64,000 nucleotides of DNA. Origin: Aliikangiella maris. GTDB taxonomy: Bacteria; Pseudomonadota; Gammaproteobacteria; Enterobacterales; Kangiellaceae. The position numbers and the translations under genes are program-made. The notes beneath the pieces were generated by a model. That model worked only from the letters and a program-made list of their open reading frames with translations. It made no database searches and was not told where the DNA came from. The stretch is from NCBI RefSeq assembly GCF_040719265.1, contig NZ_JBFDAH010000017.1:44820-108819 (forward strand), in the 5' to 3' direction. Below, in pieces: positions 54,309 to 63,153 of this stretch (the stretch's first letter is position 1; every line of letters starts with the position of its first letter).

Positions 54309-54330
54309 AAAAGTCAAAGGAATGACTTTT
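54309..54330 (+). terminator. Hairpin after hutH
   Basis: AAAAGTCA and TGACTTTT form an eight-bp stem with a six-base loop, 32 bases after the hutH stop. The T-run lies in the stem itself, so the terminator is of moderate strength. Confidence 0.5.
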
Positions 54331-54349
54331 ACCCACCGAAATCAACTTT

Positions 54350-54385
54350 TTCCTGCTAAGACACCATTTCCGGCTAAGACACCAT
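54350..54385. repeat. Direct 18-bp duplication
   Basis: TTCCTGCTAAGACACCAT is followed at once by TTCCGGCTAAGACACCAT, a tandem repeat differing by one base. It lies in the otherwise empty 428-base gap between hutH and the chemoreceptor gene. No gene is seen there. Confidence 0.85.
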
Positions 54386-54704
54386 GAATAAATTTAAAAT
54401 TGATTTAAATAAATAAAATTTATAAGCTTTTATTATAAAAAACCCAATTAAAATCGTTTATCTGAAAATTTTATTAAAATTTTAAGTCCTTTTATCTAAC
54501 TAACTCAATTAGTCCCTTTTTACTTATAATCAGTTTAAAAGTTTTTACATATCGCAAAGCAGATTATTATATTAAACCAATCATTAAGCCTATATCAATT
54601 GTCGGTAAACTACTGATAAAAATTATTTTTTGGTAACACAGACTATACTGACTAATATTAATAACTATTGACCTTAATCAGTTTTATTTGTCAGAGGTTA
54701 CCGT

Positions 54705-56669
54705 ATGTCGTTTTTTAATAACCTTTCAATCCGAATCAAAACACTCGTTTCACCTATATCAATATTAATCCTTTTATCTATTCTAGGTAGCATATCTTAT
54801 TCAGAACTAAAGTTATTAAGTCATGACACCAAGAATATCACCCAAGATCTTGCTCCCGATGCGGGAACAGCAACCCAAATGTTAAGTGGCCTTTACTTAA
54901 AGCGCTTACAGGTAAAAAACTATATTAAAAGTGCAAAAAGCGAATTTGTCACCGAGTTTGACCAAATCGATAAGGAGTTGATGCAGACACTCAATAAAGC
55001 ACAAAAAGACATTGGCAATGCACAACGAGTAGAAATGTTGGAAAAGGTTATTTCACTCAATCAGCAATACAATGATAGTTTTAAAAATATTGTGGTTAAC
55101 AATATGCAACACCGGCACGAACTGGTCAATAACACCTTAAATGTTGTTGGCCCACAAACAGAAAAAAAACTATCTCAAATTATGCAGTCCGCCTTTGACG
55201 ATGGCGATTTAACTGCCGCATTTTATGCAGGTGTTGCTCAAAGACACCTATTATTAGGCAGACTATATGCTTTCCGATTTTTAACCGATAACGACAAAGA
55301 TTCAGAGCAACGTGTCGATAATGAATTACAACAGACTCAAAAAGAAATTGAAAACCTATTACTTAATTTGGAAAATCCAATACGCCGTGAATTGGCCATG
55401 ACAGCCCAAAAAAATATAGTCACCTACCAAAAAGCATTTAAAGAAGTCGTTATCGCAATAAATAATCGTAATAATGCGATTAACAATACCCTAGATGTAA
55501 TTGGCCCGATTATGGCTAAAACAACAACGGCACTCAGTAATAGTGTTTTTAAATCACTGCTCGAGCAAGGTGAGGTAGTTGAACAAAGTATTTCTGAAAC
55601 AATTTCTCTCATTTTAACTACAATGGCTGTTGCAATAATTGCAGGCTTATCAATTGCCATATTGGTAACTCAAAGCATTATCAAACCAATCAAACAAACC
55701 AATATGATTTTGGAAAATATCGCTCAAGGTGACGGAGATCTCACCAAACGAATTCCGGTAAAGAGTCAAGATGAACTAGGTCATTTAGCACAAAACTTCA
55801 ATCAGTTTACCAATAAACTACAAAGCATCATCAAGGAAATTTCGAGCGTCACTACCAATGTCGCTAAAGCAGCCGATACAATGAATCTGATCACCAAAGA
55901 AACCTTTGAAGGCGTTGAGAATCAAAATGCTCAAACATTTCAGGTTGCAACAGCTATTACCGAAATGACACAAGCTATACAAGGCGTGGTTGAAAATGCC
56001 AGTCAAGCATCTGCTGCTGCCAGTGACGCCGATCAGCAGGCAAAATCAGGACGTAACATTGTGGACACAACGGTTTCAACAATAAAAAACTTGGCTAATG
56101 ATGTAGAAACCTCCTCTCAAGATATCGAACAATTACGTAGACAAAGTGAAAATATCGGTACAGTTTTAGATGTGATAAAAAGTATTGCCGAACAGACAAA
56201 TTTGTTGGCTCTCAATGCTGCAATTGAAGCTGCCAGAGCAGGCGAACAAGGCCGAGGCTTTGCGGTAGTCGCAGACGAAGTACGCACGTTGGCACAACGT
56301 ACCCAGGAGTCAACAACTGAAATAGAAACGCTGATAGCCACACTACAATCCGGGGCAGAGCAAGCAGTGAACTCCATGTTAGAAAGCCGTAAAGGTGCTA
56401 ATGTTTCTGTTGAGCAGGCTAAAAAAGCGGGAGAATCTTTAGAGATTATCACCAATGCTGTGGCAACAATTGTAGAAATGAATACTATGATTGCCGCCTC
56501 TTCAGAAGAACAAGGTGTTACTTCGCAAGAAATCAATCGTAATATCGTGAATATTCAGACAATTTCAGAAACTAACTCACAAGCCGCCGATAAAACGGCA
56601 AAAGCCAGTTATCAGTTAGCTGAACTTAGCGAGCAACTACAATCGCTAGTTGGACAATTTAAAGTATAA
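54705..56669 (+). CDS. Methyl-accepting chemotaxis protein with a helical sensor domain
   Basis: The 654-residue protein has two membrane helices (about 13-32 and 300-326) flanking a long helical periplasmic sensor (about 35-295, resembling the HBM-type bimodular domain). A HAMP domain follows (about 325-380), then the signalling domain with the hairpin tip EQTNLLALNAAIEAARAGE (residues about 499-517). No C-terminal CheR-docking pentapeptide is seen. It would feed the flagellar or type IV pilus CheA system; the ligand is unknown. It is a single gene with its own promoter region and an intrinsic terminator. Confidence 0.93.
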   Translation: MSFFNNLSIRIKTLVSPISILILLSILGSISYSELKLLSHDTKNITQDLAPDAGTATQMLSGLYLKRLQVKNYIKSAKSEFVTEFDQIDKELMQTLNKAQKDIGNAQRVEMLEKVISLNQQYNDSFKNIVVNNMQHRHELVNNTLNVVGPQTEKKLSQIMQSAFDDGDLTAAFYAGVAQRHLLLGRLYAFRFLTDNDKDSEQRVDNELQQTQKEIENLLLNLENPIRRELAMTAQKNIVTYQKAFKEVVIAINNRNNAINNTLDVIGPIMAKTTTALSNSVFKSLLEQGEVVEQSISETISLILTTMAVAIIAGLSIAILVTQSIIKPIKQTNMILENIAQGDGDLTKRIPVKSQDELGHLAQNFNQFTNKLQSIIKEISSVTTNVAKAADTMNLITKETFEGVENQNAQTFQVATAITEMTQAIQGVVENASQASAAASDADQQAKSGRNIVDTTVSTIKNLANDVETSSQDIEQLRRQSENIGTVLDVIKSIAEQTNLLALNAAIEAARAGEQGRGFAVVADEVRTLAQRTQESTTEIETLIATLQSGAEQAVNSMLESRKGANVSVEQAKKAGESLEIITNAVATIVEMNTMIAASSEEQGVTSQEINRNIVNIQTISETNSQAADKTAKASYQLAELSEQLQSLVGQFKV

Positions 56670-56749
56670 ACGTGTAGATTTTTAAGTTAAAGATTATGCT
56701 AGTATTAATGTGCAAACATTGGGGAAGCAATAAATAATTGCAATTATCA

Positions 56750-56778
56750 AAAAAGCTCACGAATTACGTGAGCTTTTT
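56750..56778. terminator. Bidirectional terminator between the chemoreceptor and lysA
   Basis: An 11-bp stem (AAAAAGCTCAC / GTGAGCTTTTT) with a seven-base loop lies between the convergent genes ending at 56669 and 56829. Confidence 0.85.
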
Positions 56779-56828
56779 ATTCAATCAACAATAGTCGATC
56801 TGCTTTAATCGATATTGTGCATATAAGC

Positions 56829-57998
56829 TTATGCAGTATAAAGCGGCGAATTACGATCACGTAAATTGTAATTAGAAACCATCACTTCACCATAAGCTCC
56901 GGCACTGCGAATTGCAATAATATCTCCACGTTTTGATTCAGGTAATTCAACTGCCCGGCCAAAACAATCAGTAGACTCACAGATCGGTCCAACAACATCA
57001 TATAACACTTTTTCAGTATCTTTATCTGCTGTAGCTGTACTTGCTGTCAGATTATCTATCTGATGATAACTTTGATATAACGCCGGACGCATCAATTCGG
57101 TCATACCGGCATCGACAATTGCAAAGTTTGTATTTAATCCATTTTTGATAAATACAACACGTGTGATTAAGTTGCCACATTGAGCAACAATTGATCGACC
57201 CAATTCAAAATGAACTTGCTGATCATGTTTTCGTTCAAGAAACTCATCAAAAATCGCAAAGTATTGTTCAAAGTCGGCAATACAGTGTTCATCGGGTTGT
57301 TGATAATCGATGCCCAAACCGCCTCCCAAATTGAGATGTTCAATATTTATGCCCTGTTCTTTGAACCAATTACTGATTTCATTCACACGTAAGCACAATC
57401 CTTTGAAAACATTAAGATCGGTAATTTGCGAACCAATATGAAAATGTAATCCAGTTAATTGAATATGATTTAACTGTTTTAATGTCTGTAGCAATTGTGC
57501 TAAATCAGCCTGGTTAATCCCAAACTTATTTTCATCAAGTCCTGTAGTAATATATTTGTGCGTTTTTGCATCAACGTTAGGATTAATGCGCAGAGAAATT
57601 TCAGCCGTTTTATTTTTAGCCGCAGCTAATTCATTTAAGATTTCAATTTCCTGCACTGACTCACAGTTAAAAGCTTTGATATCAAGATCTAGAGCAATAT
57701 TAATTTCTTTGTCTGTTTTACCGACACCCGCAAATAAAATACTCTTAGCGTCAAAACCAACTTTTGCAGCGAGTTTAACTTCATTACCACTTACACAATC
57801 AGCACCAAAACCAGCGTCTTTAAGCAATTTTAAAATGGGCTCATTACTATTTGCCTTTAGTGCATAATGAATATCAAATTGATATTTCTTTGCCAGACCT
57901 GCAACATGCTCAATTGTTTTATTGAGCAAACCTAAATCGTAATGATAAAAAGGCGTTGACTGTTGTTGAAATTTTTCAATAATCATCGAACTAAACAT
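56829..57998 (-). CDS. lysA: Diaminopimelate decarboxylase
   Basis: LysA decarboxylates meso-diaminopimelate to lysine, using PLP. The 389-residue protein has the PLP lysine in HYALKANSNEPIL (K48), LTGLHFHIGSQI, LNLGGGLGIDY and the carboxylate site CESTDCFGR near residue 330. Length is slightly short of typical (about 415). Its start lies eight bases inside the aspartokinase gene, so it is co-translated. The gene is the last of the asd-lysC-lysA operon. Confidence 0.95.
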   Translation of the reverse strand: MFSSMIIEKFQQQSTPFYHYDLGLLNKTIEHVAGLAKKYQFDIHYALKANSNEPILKLLKDAGFGADCVSGNEVKLAAKVGFDAKSILFAGVGKTDKEINIALDLDIKAFNCESVQEIEILNELAAAKNKTAEISLRINPNVDAKTHKYITTGLDENKFGINQADLAQLLQTLKQLNHIQLTGLHFHIGSQITDLNVFKGLCLRVNEISNWFKEQGINIEHLNLGGGLGIDYQQPDEHCIADFEQYFAIFDEFLERKHDQQVHFELGRSIVAQCGNLITRVVFIKNGLNTNFAIVDAGMTELMRPALYQSYHQIDNLTASTATADKDTEKVLYDVVGPICESTDCFGRAVELPESKRGDIIAIRSAGAYGEVMVSNYNLRDRNSPLYTA

Positions 57999-59319
57999 TA
58001 AATAATCCCCTGTGCAGCGCTTTTAAAGCATTAACTTTCTGCTGCTGGGCTACCAGCAAAGTGATATTATGAGCGCTTCCGCCATAGGATATCATTCGTA
58101 AAGGAATATTTTTTAACGATTCAATGACTCTGGCGGCAACGCCTGCTCGCTCTAACAAAAACTCTCCAACCACGCAAACAATAGCTAACTCTGAATCCAC
58201 TTCAACATGGCCAAACTCAGTTAAAGTTTTAACAATCGGTTCAAGATAAGTTGTGTCATCAATGGTTACCGATACTGCAACTTCGGAAGTGGTAACAACA
58301 TCGATTGAAGTATGATACAGCTCAAAAACTTCAAATACTTTGCGTAAAAAGCCAGGCGCCTGTAGCATTTCACTTGAACGAATTTTAATTGCGGTTATAC
58401 CGTCTTTTGCAGCTACCGCCTGAATAATATTATCCTTTTCAGAGCGTGTTACCTGGTGAGAAATCACGGTCCCAACAGCTTTAGGTTCAAGTGTATTTAA
58501 CAATTTAACCGGAATATTTTTTTTACGAGCAGGCTTTATACTGGAAGGATGCAAAATTTTTGCACCAAAATAGGCTAGTTCAGCCGCTTCGTCAAAAGTA
58601 AGCTCACGAATAGGATAAGTATTCTCGACATAACGCGGATCATTATTATGCATCCCATCGATATCAGTCCAAATTTGAACTTCCTCACTGTTAATAGCAG
58701 CCCCAAATAATGAAGCAGAATAATCACTTCCACCACGTTTAAGATTGGCAATTTCCCCAAAAGCATTACGACAGATAAATCCTTGCGCAATGAAAACCTG
58801 AATATTATTAACGGCAGCAATTTGTTGATTGAGTACCTGTTCTAAATAAGATTCATCCGGTGCATTGTCATTATCAAGCCTCAAAAAGTCGAGTGATGAT
58901 AATAGGTGACTGGCGATTTGTTTTTCGGCAAGTAACAAGTGAAATAGTTCGGTAGAGATAATCTCACCCTTGGCCAAAATATGATACTCAGTTGCAGCGG
59001 TGACCGTTTCAATAGAAAGGTCTGCAATTTCATTTAAATGATTTTGTACTAATTCATTTGCTAAATCTTTATTAGATTGCTGTACATAAAGTGCTTCAAC
59101 GTATTGTAAATAATGCTGTCTTAAAGTGTCGATAATGCTGGTCGCATCACCTACTTGTCCTTGCTTGACATAATCAGCAATTTTTACCAATGAATCCGTC
59201 GTACCTGCAACAGCAGACAGCACCACCAGTACCTCGCCTTGCTGAGTGACAATCTCAGCGACATTTTGCATTCGTTGAGCATCGCCCAACGAAGTACCTC
59301 CAAACTTTAGTACGCGCAT
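57991..59319 (-). CDS. lysC: Aspartate kinase (LysC-type, monofunctional)
   Basis: The 442-residue protein phosphorylates aspartate, the first step of lysine, threonine and methionine synthesis. It begins MRVLKFGGTSLGDAQRM, has LKRGGSDYSASLFGAA and WTDIDGMHNNDPRYV (nucleotide/aspartate site, about 198-230), and two C-terminal ACT domains (about 305-442). A lysine-sensitive LysC is likely from operon position with lysA, but feedback specificity cannot be read from sequence. The gene overlaps lysA by eight bases and starts one base after the asd stop codon. Confidence 0.94.
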   Translation of the reverse strand: MRVLKFGGTSLGDAQRMQNVAEIVTQQGEVLVVLSAVAGTTDSLVKIADYVKQGQVGDATSIIDTLRQHYLQYVEALYVQQSNKDLANELVQNHLNEIADLSIETVTAATEYHILAKGEIISTELFHLLLAEKQIASHLLSSLDFLRLDNDNAPDESYLEQVLNQQIAAVNNIQVFIAQGFICRNAFGEIANLKRGGSDYSASLFGAAINSEEVQIWTDIDGMHNNDPRYVENTYPIRELTFDEAAELAYFGAKILHPSSIKPARKKNIPVKLLNTLEPKAVGTVISHQVTRSEKDNIIQAVAAKDGITAIKIRSSEMLQAPGFLRKVFEVFELYHTSIDVVTTSEVAVSVTIDDTTYLEPIVKTLTEFGHVEVDSELAIVCVVGEFLLERAGVAARVIESLKNIPLRMISYGGSAHNITLLVAQQQKVNALKALHRGLFNV

Positions 59320-59320
59320 C

Positions 59321-60328
59321 TTAATTTTCGCTCACCAAGAGTTCAGCAATCTGCACGGCATTGAGTGCAGCACCTTTCCATAATTGGTCAGCAACGCACC
59401 AAAGCGCCAATCCATTTTCACAAGATATATCTTCGCGAATTCGTCCAACATAAGTCACCATAGTTTCACTTGCATCTAATGGTGTTGGGTAGCCGCCATT
59501 CTCTCGGTGATCGATTACTTCAATATCTTTAGCCTGACTAAAGATCTCACGAGCTTTTTGTTCGCCAATATAATCAGCCGTTTCTATGCTAATTGCTTCA
59601 GAATGCGCTCGGACAACCGGCACACGAACACAAGTAGCTGAAATTCGAATATTTGGATCACCCATAATTTTCCAGGTTTCATTGACCATTTTCATTTCTT
59701 CTTTGGTGTAACCATTTTCCTGGAAAACGTCGATATGAGGTATCACATTGAAGGCTATTTGCTTGGTAAAATATTCGATTTTAGGTGATTTGCCTTCTAA
59801 TACTTCGCCTAACTGGGTATTAAGTTCACTAATACCTTCTTGTCCCGCACCCGATACTGCCTGATAGGTTGAAACGACAATTCTTTTGATTGGCGATACC
59901 TGATGAATAGGATTCAGTGCAACCACCATTTGAATAGTTGAACAATTAGGATTAGCAATAATTCCTTGATGAGTCAGTGCGGCTTGAGGATTCACTTCGG
60001 GAACGACCAGCGGTACATTGTCGTCCAGACGAAATGCACTACTATTGTCGATAACAACTGCACCTGCTTCTGCTGCTTTTGGTGCGAATTCTAAGCTATG
60101 ACTGCCACTTGTGGCAAAAAATACAAAGTCCTGTCCTTGAAACTTATCGACAGAAAATTCTTCAACAATGAAATTTCCATGTTCAGTTTCAATGGTCTTA
60201 CCAGCAGAACGTTTAGATGCTAACAGGGTTAATTTTTCCAATGGAAATGATCTCAAATGTAATATTCGAATCAGTTCTTGTCCAACCGCTCCAGTTGCAC
60301 CCACAATAGCAACATTATATTTTTTCAT
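59321..60328 (-). CDS. asd: Aspartate-semialdehyde dehydrogenase
   Basis: Asd reduces aspartyl phosphate to aspartate semialdehyde with NADPH. The 335-residue protein begins MKKYNVAIVGATGAVGQEL (Rossmann fold), has the catalytic cysteine C129 in ANPNCSTIQMV, and the histidine-bearing RVPVVRAHSEAISIE motif (about 240-254). It is the first gene of asd-lysC-lysA. This arrangement gives aspartate to lysine in one transcript apart from the dap genes, which are not in the window. Confidence 0.96.
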   Translation of the reverse strand: MKKYNVAIVGATGAVGQELIRILHLRSFPLEKLTLLASKRSAGKTIETEHGNFIVEEFSVDKFQGQDFVFFATSGSHSLEFAPKAAEAGAVVIDNSSAFRLDDNVPLVVPEVNPQAALTHQGIIANPNCSTIQMVVALNPIHQVSPIKRIVVSTYQAVSGAGQEGISELNTQLGEVLEGKSPKIEYFTKQIAFNVIPHIDVFQENGYTKEEMKMVNETWKIMGDPNIRISATCVRVPVVRAHSEAISIETADYIGEQKAREIFSQAKDIEVIDHRENGGYPTPLDASETMVTYVGRIREDISCENGLALWCVADQLWKGAALNAVQIAELLVSEN

Positions 60329-60732
60329 TTCTATAAGCCTTTAATTTTAAGGGAATTTATTGCTTAAACTCCATCAAGCCTAGCGCTTGACACCATCATA
60401 TAATTAGATATAAATAATTTAATATAACTCAAATATTCAGTTGAAGATTGAGTATTAAAGCCGGCAAGGATAGCTGATTTTTAACCGTCAGCCGCATAAT
60501 TTTTGGTTATGATTCAGCATATTCAGTGACTTGCAGTAATTTTACCCTCTTGACGCATCTAAAACATCATGTTATAAAAGTTCACACATTTGAATTAATA
60601 CCTAAGTTTAAAAGTAGTTTTATAACATTTATATTCTTTAAATTCGTATTATAAATACTACATAGTTTTTCATTAGGATTTAGCTAATTATTAAATATAG
60701 TAAACCAGCAATTTATCAGAATTAAATTACAT
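60329..60732. other. AT-rich region upstream of asd
   Basis: About 400 bases containing the asd promoter region. The pattern AAGAGG near a downstream CAAGT resembles part of a lysine riboswitch core, but no complete five-helix fold is evident. No gene recognised. Confidence 0.4.
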
Positions 60733-60876
60733 ATGAACAATAGAGCAATAACTTATAAACGTCTAACTACCATTACCCGCATTACCAAGCGCGTAGTGGC
60801 TGCATGTGCGTGGTTGGTCTCTATGTTTAAGCACATGCTCTTTACCAAGAAACATAGAGATAGAGTGGTGACTTAG
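60733..60876 (+). CDS. Possible 47-residue basic small protein
   Basis: An ATG at 60733 opens 47 codons (MNNRAITYKRLTTITRITKR at the start) with a basic N-terminus and a hydrophobic middle. No good ribosome-binding site precedes it. It lies just upstream of a strong terminator (60901-60935), so a short transcript surely crosses it, but it could equally be a small RNA: the segment contains an 11-bp inverted repeat, TCTCTATGTTT (60818-60828) with AAACATAGAGA (60850-60860). Confidence 0.3.
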   Translation: MNNRAITYKRLTTITRITKRVVAACAWLVSMFKHMLFTKKHRDRVVT

Positions 60877-60900
60877 AGCAGACAGAATCTAAATTTTTCT

Positions 60901-60935
60901 AAAACGCCACTCAGTAAATCACTCAGTGGCGTTTT
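60901..60935 (+). terminator. Strong intrinsic terminator
   Basis: Stem AAAACGCCACT / AGTGGCGTTTT (11 bp) with a 13-base loop and eight T's following. It ends a rightward transcript that has no long upstream gene, implying a small gene or RNA at about 60.7-60.9 kb. Confidence 0.85.
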
Positions 60936-60981
60936 TTTTAGGACTTTGATTTTATTTTTAAGCAGTAATGAGGAATTAACA

Positions 60982-61293
60982 ATGAAATTACAGCAACTCA
61001 GGTTTATATTGGCAATAGCCGAATGTGATATGAATATCACGCAAGCTTCAGAGAGACTGTTTACTTCTCAACCAGGAGTCAGCAAACAGCTTAGACTGTT
61101 AGAAGATGAGTTAGGTATACAAATTTTCGCACGTAACGGCAAGAATTTAATTGGTGTTACTGAGCAAGGAAAAGTGGTGCTCCAGAAAGCAAAGATCATT
61201 ATGGATGAAATCAATGCCTTGAAAGAATTTTCTAACGAAATGAATCCAAGCCGTCGCCCATTAACTATTCAGTCTTTTAACGTAGCGGCCTAA
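60982..61293 (+). CDS. HTH-only CysB-like regulator
   Basis: The 103-residue protein starts MKLQQLRFILAIAECDMN with GAGGA upstream, and FTSQPGVSKQLRLLEDELGI is very close to the CysB/Cbl winged helix. It then has the linker helix (KVVLQKAKIIMDEINALKEF) and stops at residue 103 after SRRPLTIQSFNVAA. Normal CysB-type proteins have about 320 residues with an effector domain. Downstream bases show no remnant of that domain, so it is a free DNA-binding module rather than an obvious recent truncation. It may antagonise or modulate full-length CysB. An inverted repeat follows it. Confidence 0.8.
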   Translation: MKLQQLRFILAIAECDMNITQASERLFTSQPGVSKQLRLLEDELGIQIFARNGKNLIGVTEQGKVVLQKAKIIMDEINALKEFSNEMNPSRRPLTIQSFNVAA

Positions 61294-61319
61294 TATATGA
61301 CTCAACCTAAAAAGATGAG

Positions 61320-61360
61320 CCACAGCGTTTAATCAATCTCTGTATAATTTTACGCTGTGG
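61320..61360 (+). terminator. Hairpin after the HTH-only regulator
   Basis: CCACAGCGT (61320-61328) pairs with ACGCTGTGG (61352-61360) across a 23-base loop. The T-tract after it is weak; it may end the regulator transcript. Confidence 0.5.
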
Positions 61361-61380
61361 TTCTAAATTAGTTTTTATCA

Positions 61381-61917
61381 TTACTGAATCAGGTTTAACT
61401 GATTTATCGCAATCAGGCCTTCCTTATACCTGTTCAACTCATTACTTGAAATATAATATAAGCACCCTTTAGTTTCAGGTCGTCCTCGTAACGCAAAATA
61501 GCGAATATTTTTATTCCGTCTAAATCGTTGGCTAACCTCTTCGAGCTGATTAAATGTCGGACAAAATAAAACCAGAATCCACGGTGCTTGCGGTAAATTA
61601 AACTTACCTGTTGACTTAGGTGTTGCACCAATCTTTCTCGCAACATTCTTCCAATGAAATCCATGGCCAACTTCACCATATAAGGTGTATGCTATCGCAT
61701 GTGCTAATTCATGCAAAATTGTATCACTAATCACAGAATCTGAATTTAAGCGTACATGATAAATACTCAAACCTATAACACGAAGTTTTAATCGACAAAC
61801 ACCAGCCCTTCGCTTGGCATTATCAAATTCTATTCGCCAATCGTGTAAAAAAGCATATTCTACTGTTAAATCTTGTTTAAGAGTTAGCGCCAATTGTTTT
61901 GCTGAATCAATGTCCAA
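61381..61917 (-). CDS. SprT-like zinc metallopeptidase
   Basis: The protein (178 residues from a TTG at 61917 preceded by AGAGGAAA) has the SprT motif HELAHAIAYTLYGEVGHG with the HExxH zinc site, followed by FHWKNVARKIG. SprT/Spartan-like proteins relate to DNA-protein crosslink proteases and zinc peptidases; the bacterial member's role is not settled. The first part, DWRIEFDNAKRRAGVCR, fits the family. The frame is open further upstream inside the PepSY gene, but that part is not SprT-like. It overlaps the PepSY gene by 11 bases. Confidence 0.8.
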   Translation of the reverse strand: MDIDSAKQLALTLKQDLTVEYAFLHDWRIEFDNAKRRAGVCRLKLRVIGLSIYHVRLNSDSVISDTILHELAHAIAYTLYGEVGHGFHWKNVARKIGATPKSTGKFNLPQAPWILVLFCPTFNQLEEVSQRFRRNKNIRYFALRGRPETKGCLYYISSNELNRYKEGLIAINQLNLIQ

Positions 61918-62644
61918 AACGTTTCCTCTTTGTTCTGCTAACCAACCATAATATAATCCCCGACATCGATGTAAGAACAGCCAATAAAGCAAAAAATTGT
62001 AGCAACATATGGTTAAAATTATCCCTTGTTTTATAGTCCATAACATGAAGCATCCATAAAAAATCAAAAATGCGCCAATTGTCTGTTCGTAAACTCTTTA
62101 CCTCACCAGTATATCCATCTAAATATAAGCGGAGATTTTCATCCCCATCAAAATTAATCTGATAAACCGGTAACTCCTTATTTCGATATTCATGGTGGTT
62201 TCCAACCTTTTTTAGCCACAATACGTCGATTGGATTTCCAGCATTGCTAATGAGCTGTTCCGCTAATCGTAATATTTCTTCCTCTGAGATTTTTGCTAAC
62301 CTTTCCCCAGTAATACTGTCAAAATATAGTGATTCAGCTCGATCCGCATTAAACCTAACCTTAAAATAAAGCTGTTTTTCATTAGTAATCAATTCAATAT
62401 TAACGACATCTTCAACATCAATTTTTTCCGCGAATAATATTTTCTTTAAGTCATTAATCGATAAGGGTGAATTAATCTCAGACCAGTTCGCTCCCAAACC
62501 CCTAGTTAATAAATGATCACCGTGAATCTCACTTATTGGCATTAGCGAAAAATATAATCCGCTAATCGACCAAAGTAATAACTGTATACTAACAATTAAA
62601 GCGATATATCGATGAAAAAGTCGAGCATTTTTTCTAAAGTTCAT
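61907..62644 (-). CDS. PepSY-domain membrane protein
   Basis: The 245-residue protein has an N-terminal membrane helix (FHRYIALIVSIQLLLWSISG, about 10-29), two PepSY-like periplasmic segments (about 60-195: YFDSITGERLAKISEEEI and RLYLDGYTGEVKSLRTDNW, with the internal repeat D-x-x-T-G-E), and a C-terminal membrane helix (about 205-240). The FHRY and LWSISG features resemble the iron-uptake/reductase-associated PepSY_TM proteins, here in a short form. It overlaps the GIY-YIG and SprT genes by 11 bases on either side. The function is unknown; a role in periplasmic electron transfer or metal handling is possible. Confidence 0.78.
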   Translation of the reverse strand: MNFRKNARLFHRYIALIVSIQLLLWSISGLYFSLMPISEIHGDHLLTRGLGANWSEINSPLSINDLKKILFAEKIDVEDVVNIELITNEKQLYFKVRFNADRAESLYFDSITGERLAKISEEEILRLAEQLISNAGNPIDVLWLKKVGNHHEYRNKELPVYQINFDGDENLRLYLDGYTGEVKSLRTDNWRIFDFLWMLHVMDYKTRDNFNHMLLQFFALLAVLTSMSGIILWLVSRTKRKRFGH

Positions 62645-62942
62645 CGCGCATTATCTTATGAATTTGGTTTTCACTAGAATTAACTAAAAGCAGCTTCTGC
62701 GCTTTGTTTTTTCGTTTTATTTGGTATTCAAGTTGACTTGCACTCGAGCGAGAACTTTCACTACGCAAGAAAATAATACCCTCTGGTTCGGTTAAATGAA
62801 AAAATTTCGCTTTTTTATTAGTGCTAAGATGCTCATTAAAACGTCGTCGATAATCCGTAGTAATACCAGTATAAAGTTTATCATTCGTTGCTTTAATAAT
62901 GTACACATACCAGCATTGCTTTTTCTCACTCAATTGACTCAT
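62634..62942 (-). CDS. GIY-YIG nuclease superfamily protein (YhbQ-like)
   Basis: The protein (about 102 residues from the ATG at 62942) has WYVYIIKATNDKLYTGITTD, the GIY-YIG core in its VYI...YTG form, followed by RRRFNEHL and SASQLEYQIKR (catalytic Arg and Glu). These small enzymes include YhbQ-like proteins, with DNA cleavage or repair suspected. The TTG-initiated frame runs back to 62972, but the ATG is more likely. It overlaps the PepSY gene by 11 bases, although the functions look unrelated. Confidence 0.85.
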   Translation of the reverse strand: MSQLSEKKQCWYVYIIKATNDKLYTGITTDYRRRFNEHLSTNKKAKFFHLTEPEGIIFLRSESSRSSASQLEYQIKRKNKAQKLLLVNSSENQIHKIMRDEL

Positions 62943-63153
62943 ACTAACAGGTAAATTTTTCCAAGCATTCAAATAAATTCATCTTAATTTATATCTTTTT
63001 AACTCATTTATTCAATAATAAATAAAGCTACTTTCTTACAATATTTCGATAAATTGTTACATACAAACCTTTCGTTAACAATTGCTATCATGGTATTTGT
63101 TTTATCAATCACCTATAATGTTTGGCATTTCCTATCAAAAATAGAGAATCAAT

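Noticed and set aside
60329..60560. Possible lysine riboswitch upstream of asd
   Set aside because: AGAGG and CAAGT words resemble the core, but no complete five-helix layout is visible by eye. A covariance-model search for the lysine riboswitch would decide it.
61918..62067. N-terminal extension of the SprT-like gene
   Set aside because: It is the antiparallel-free reading of the PepSY coding region in another frame; the TTG at 61917 has AGAGGAAA upstream.
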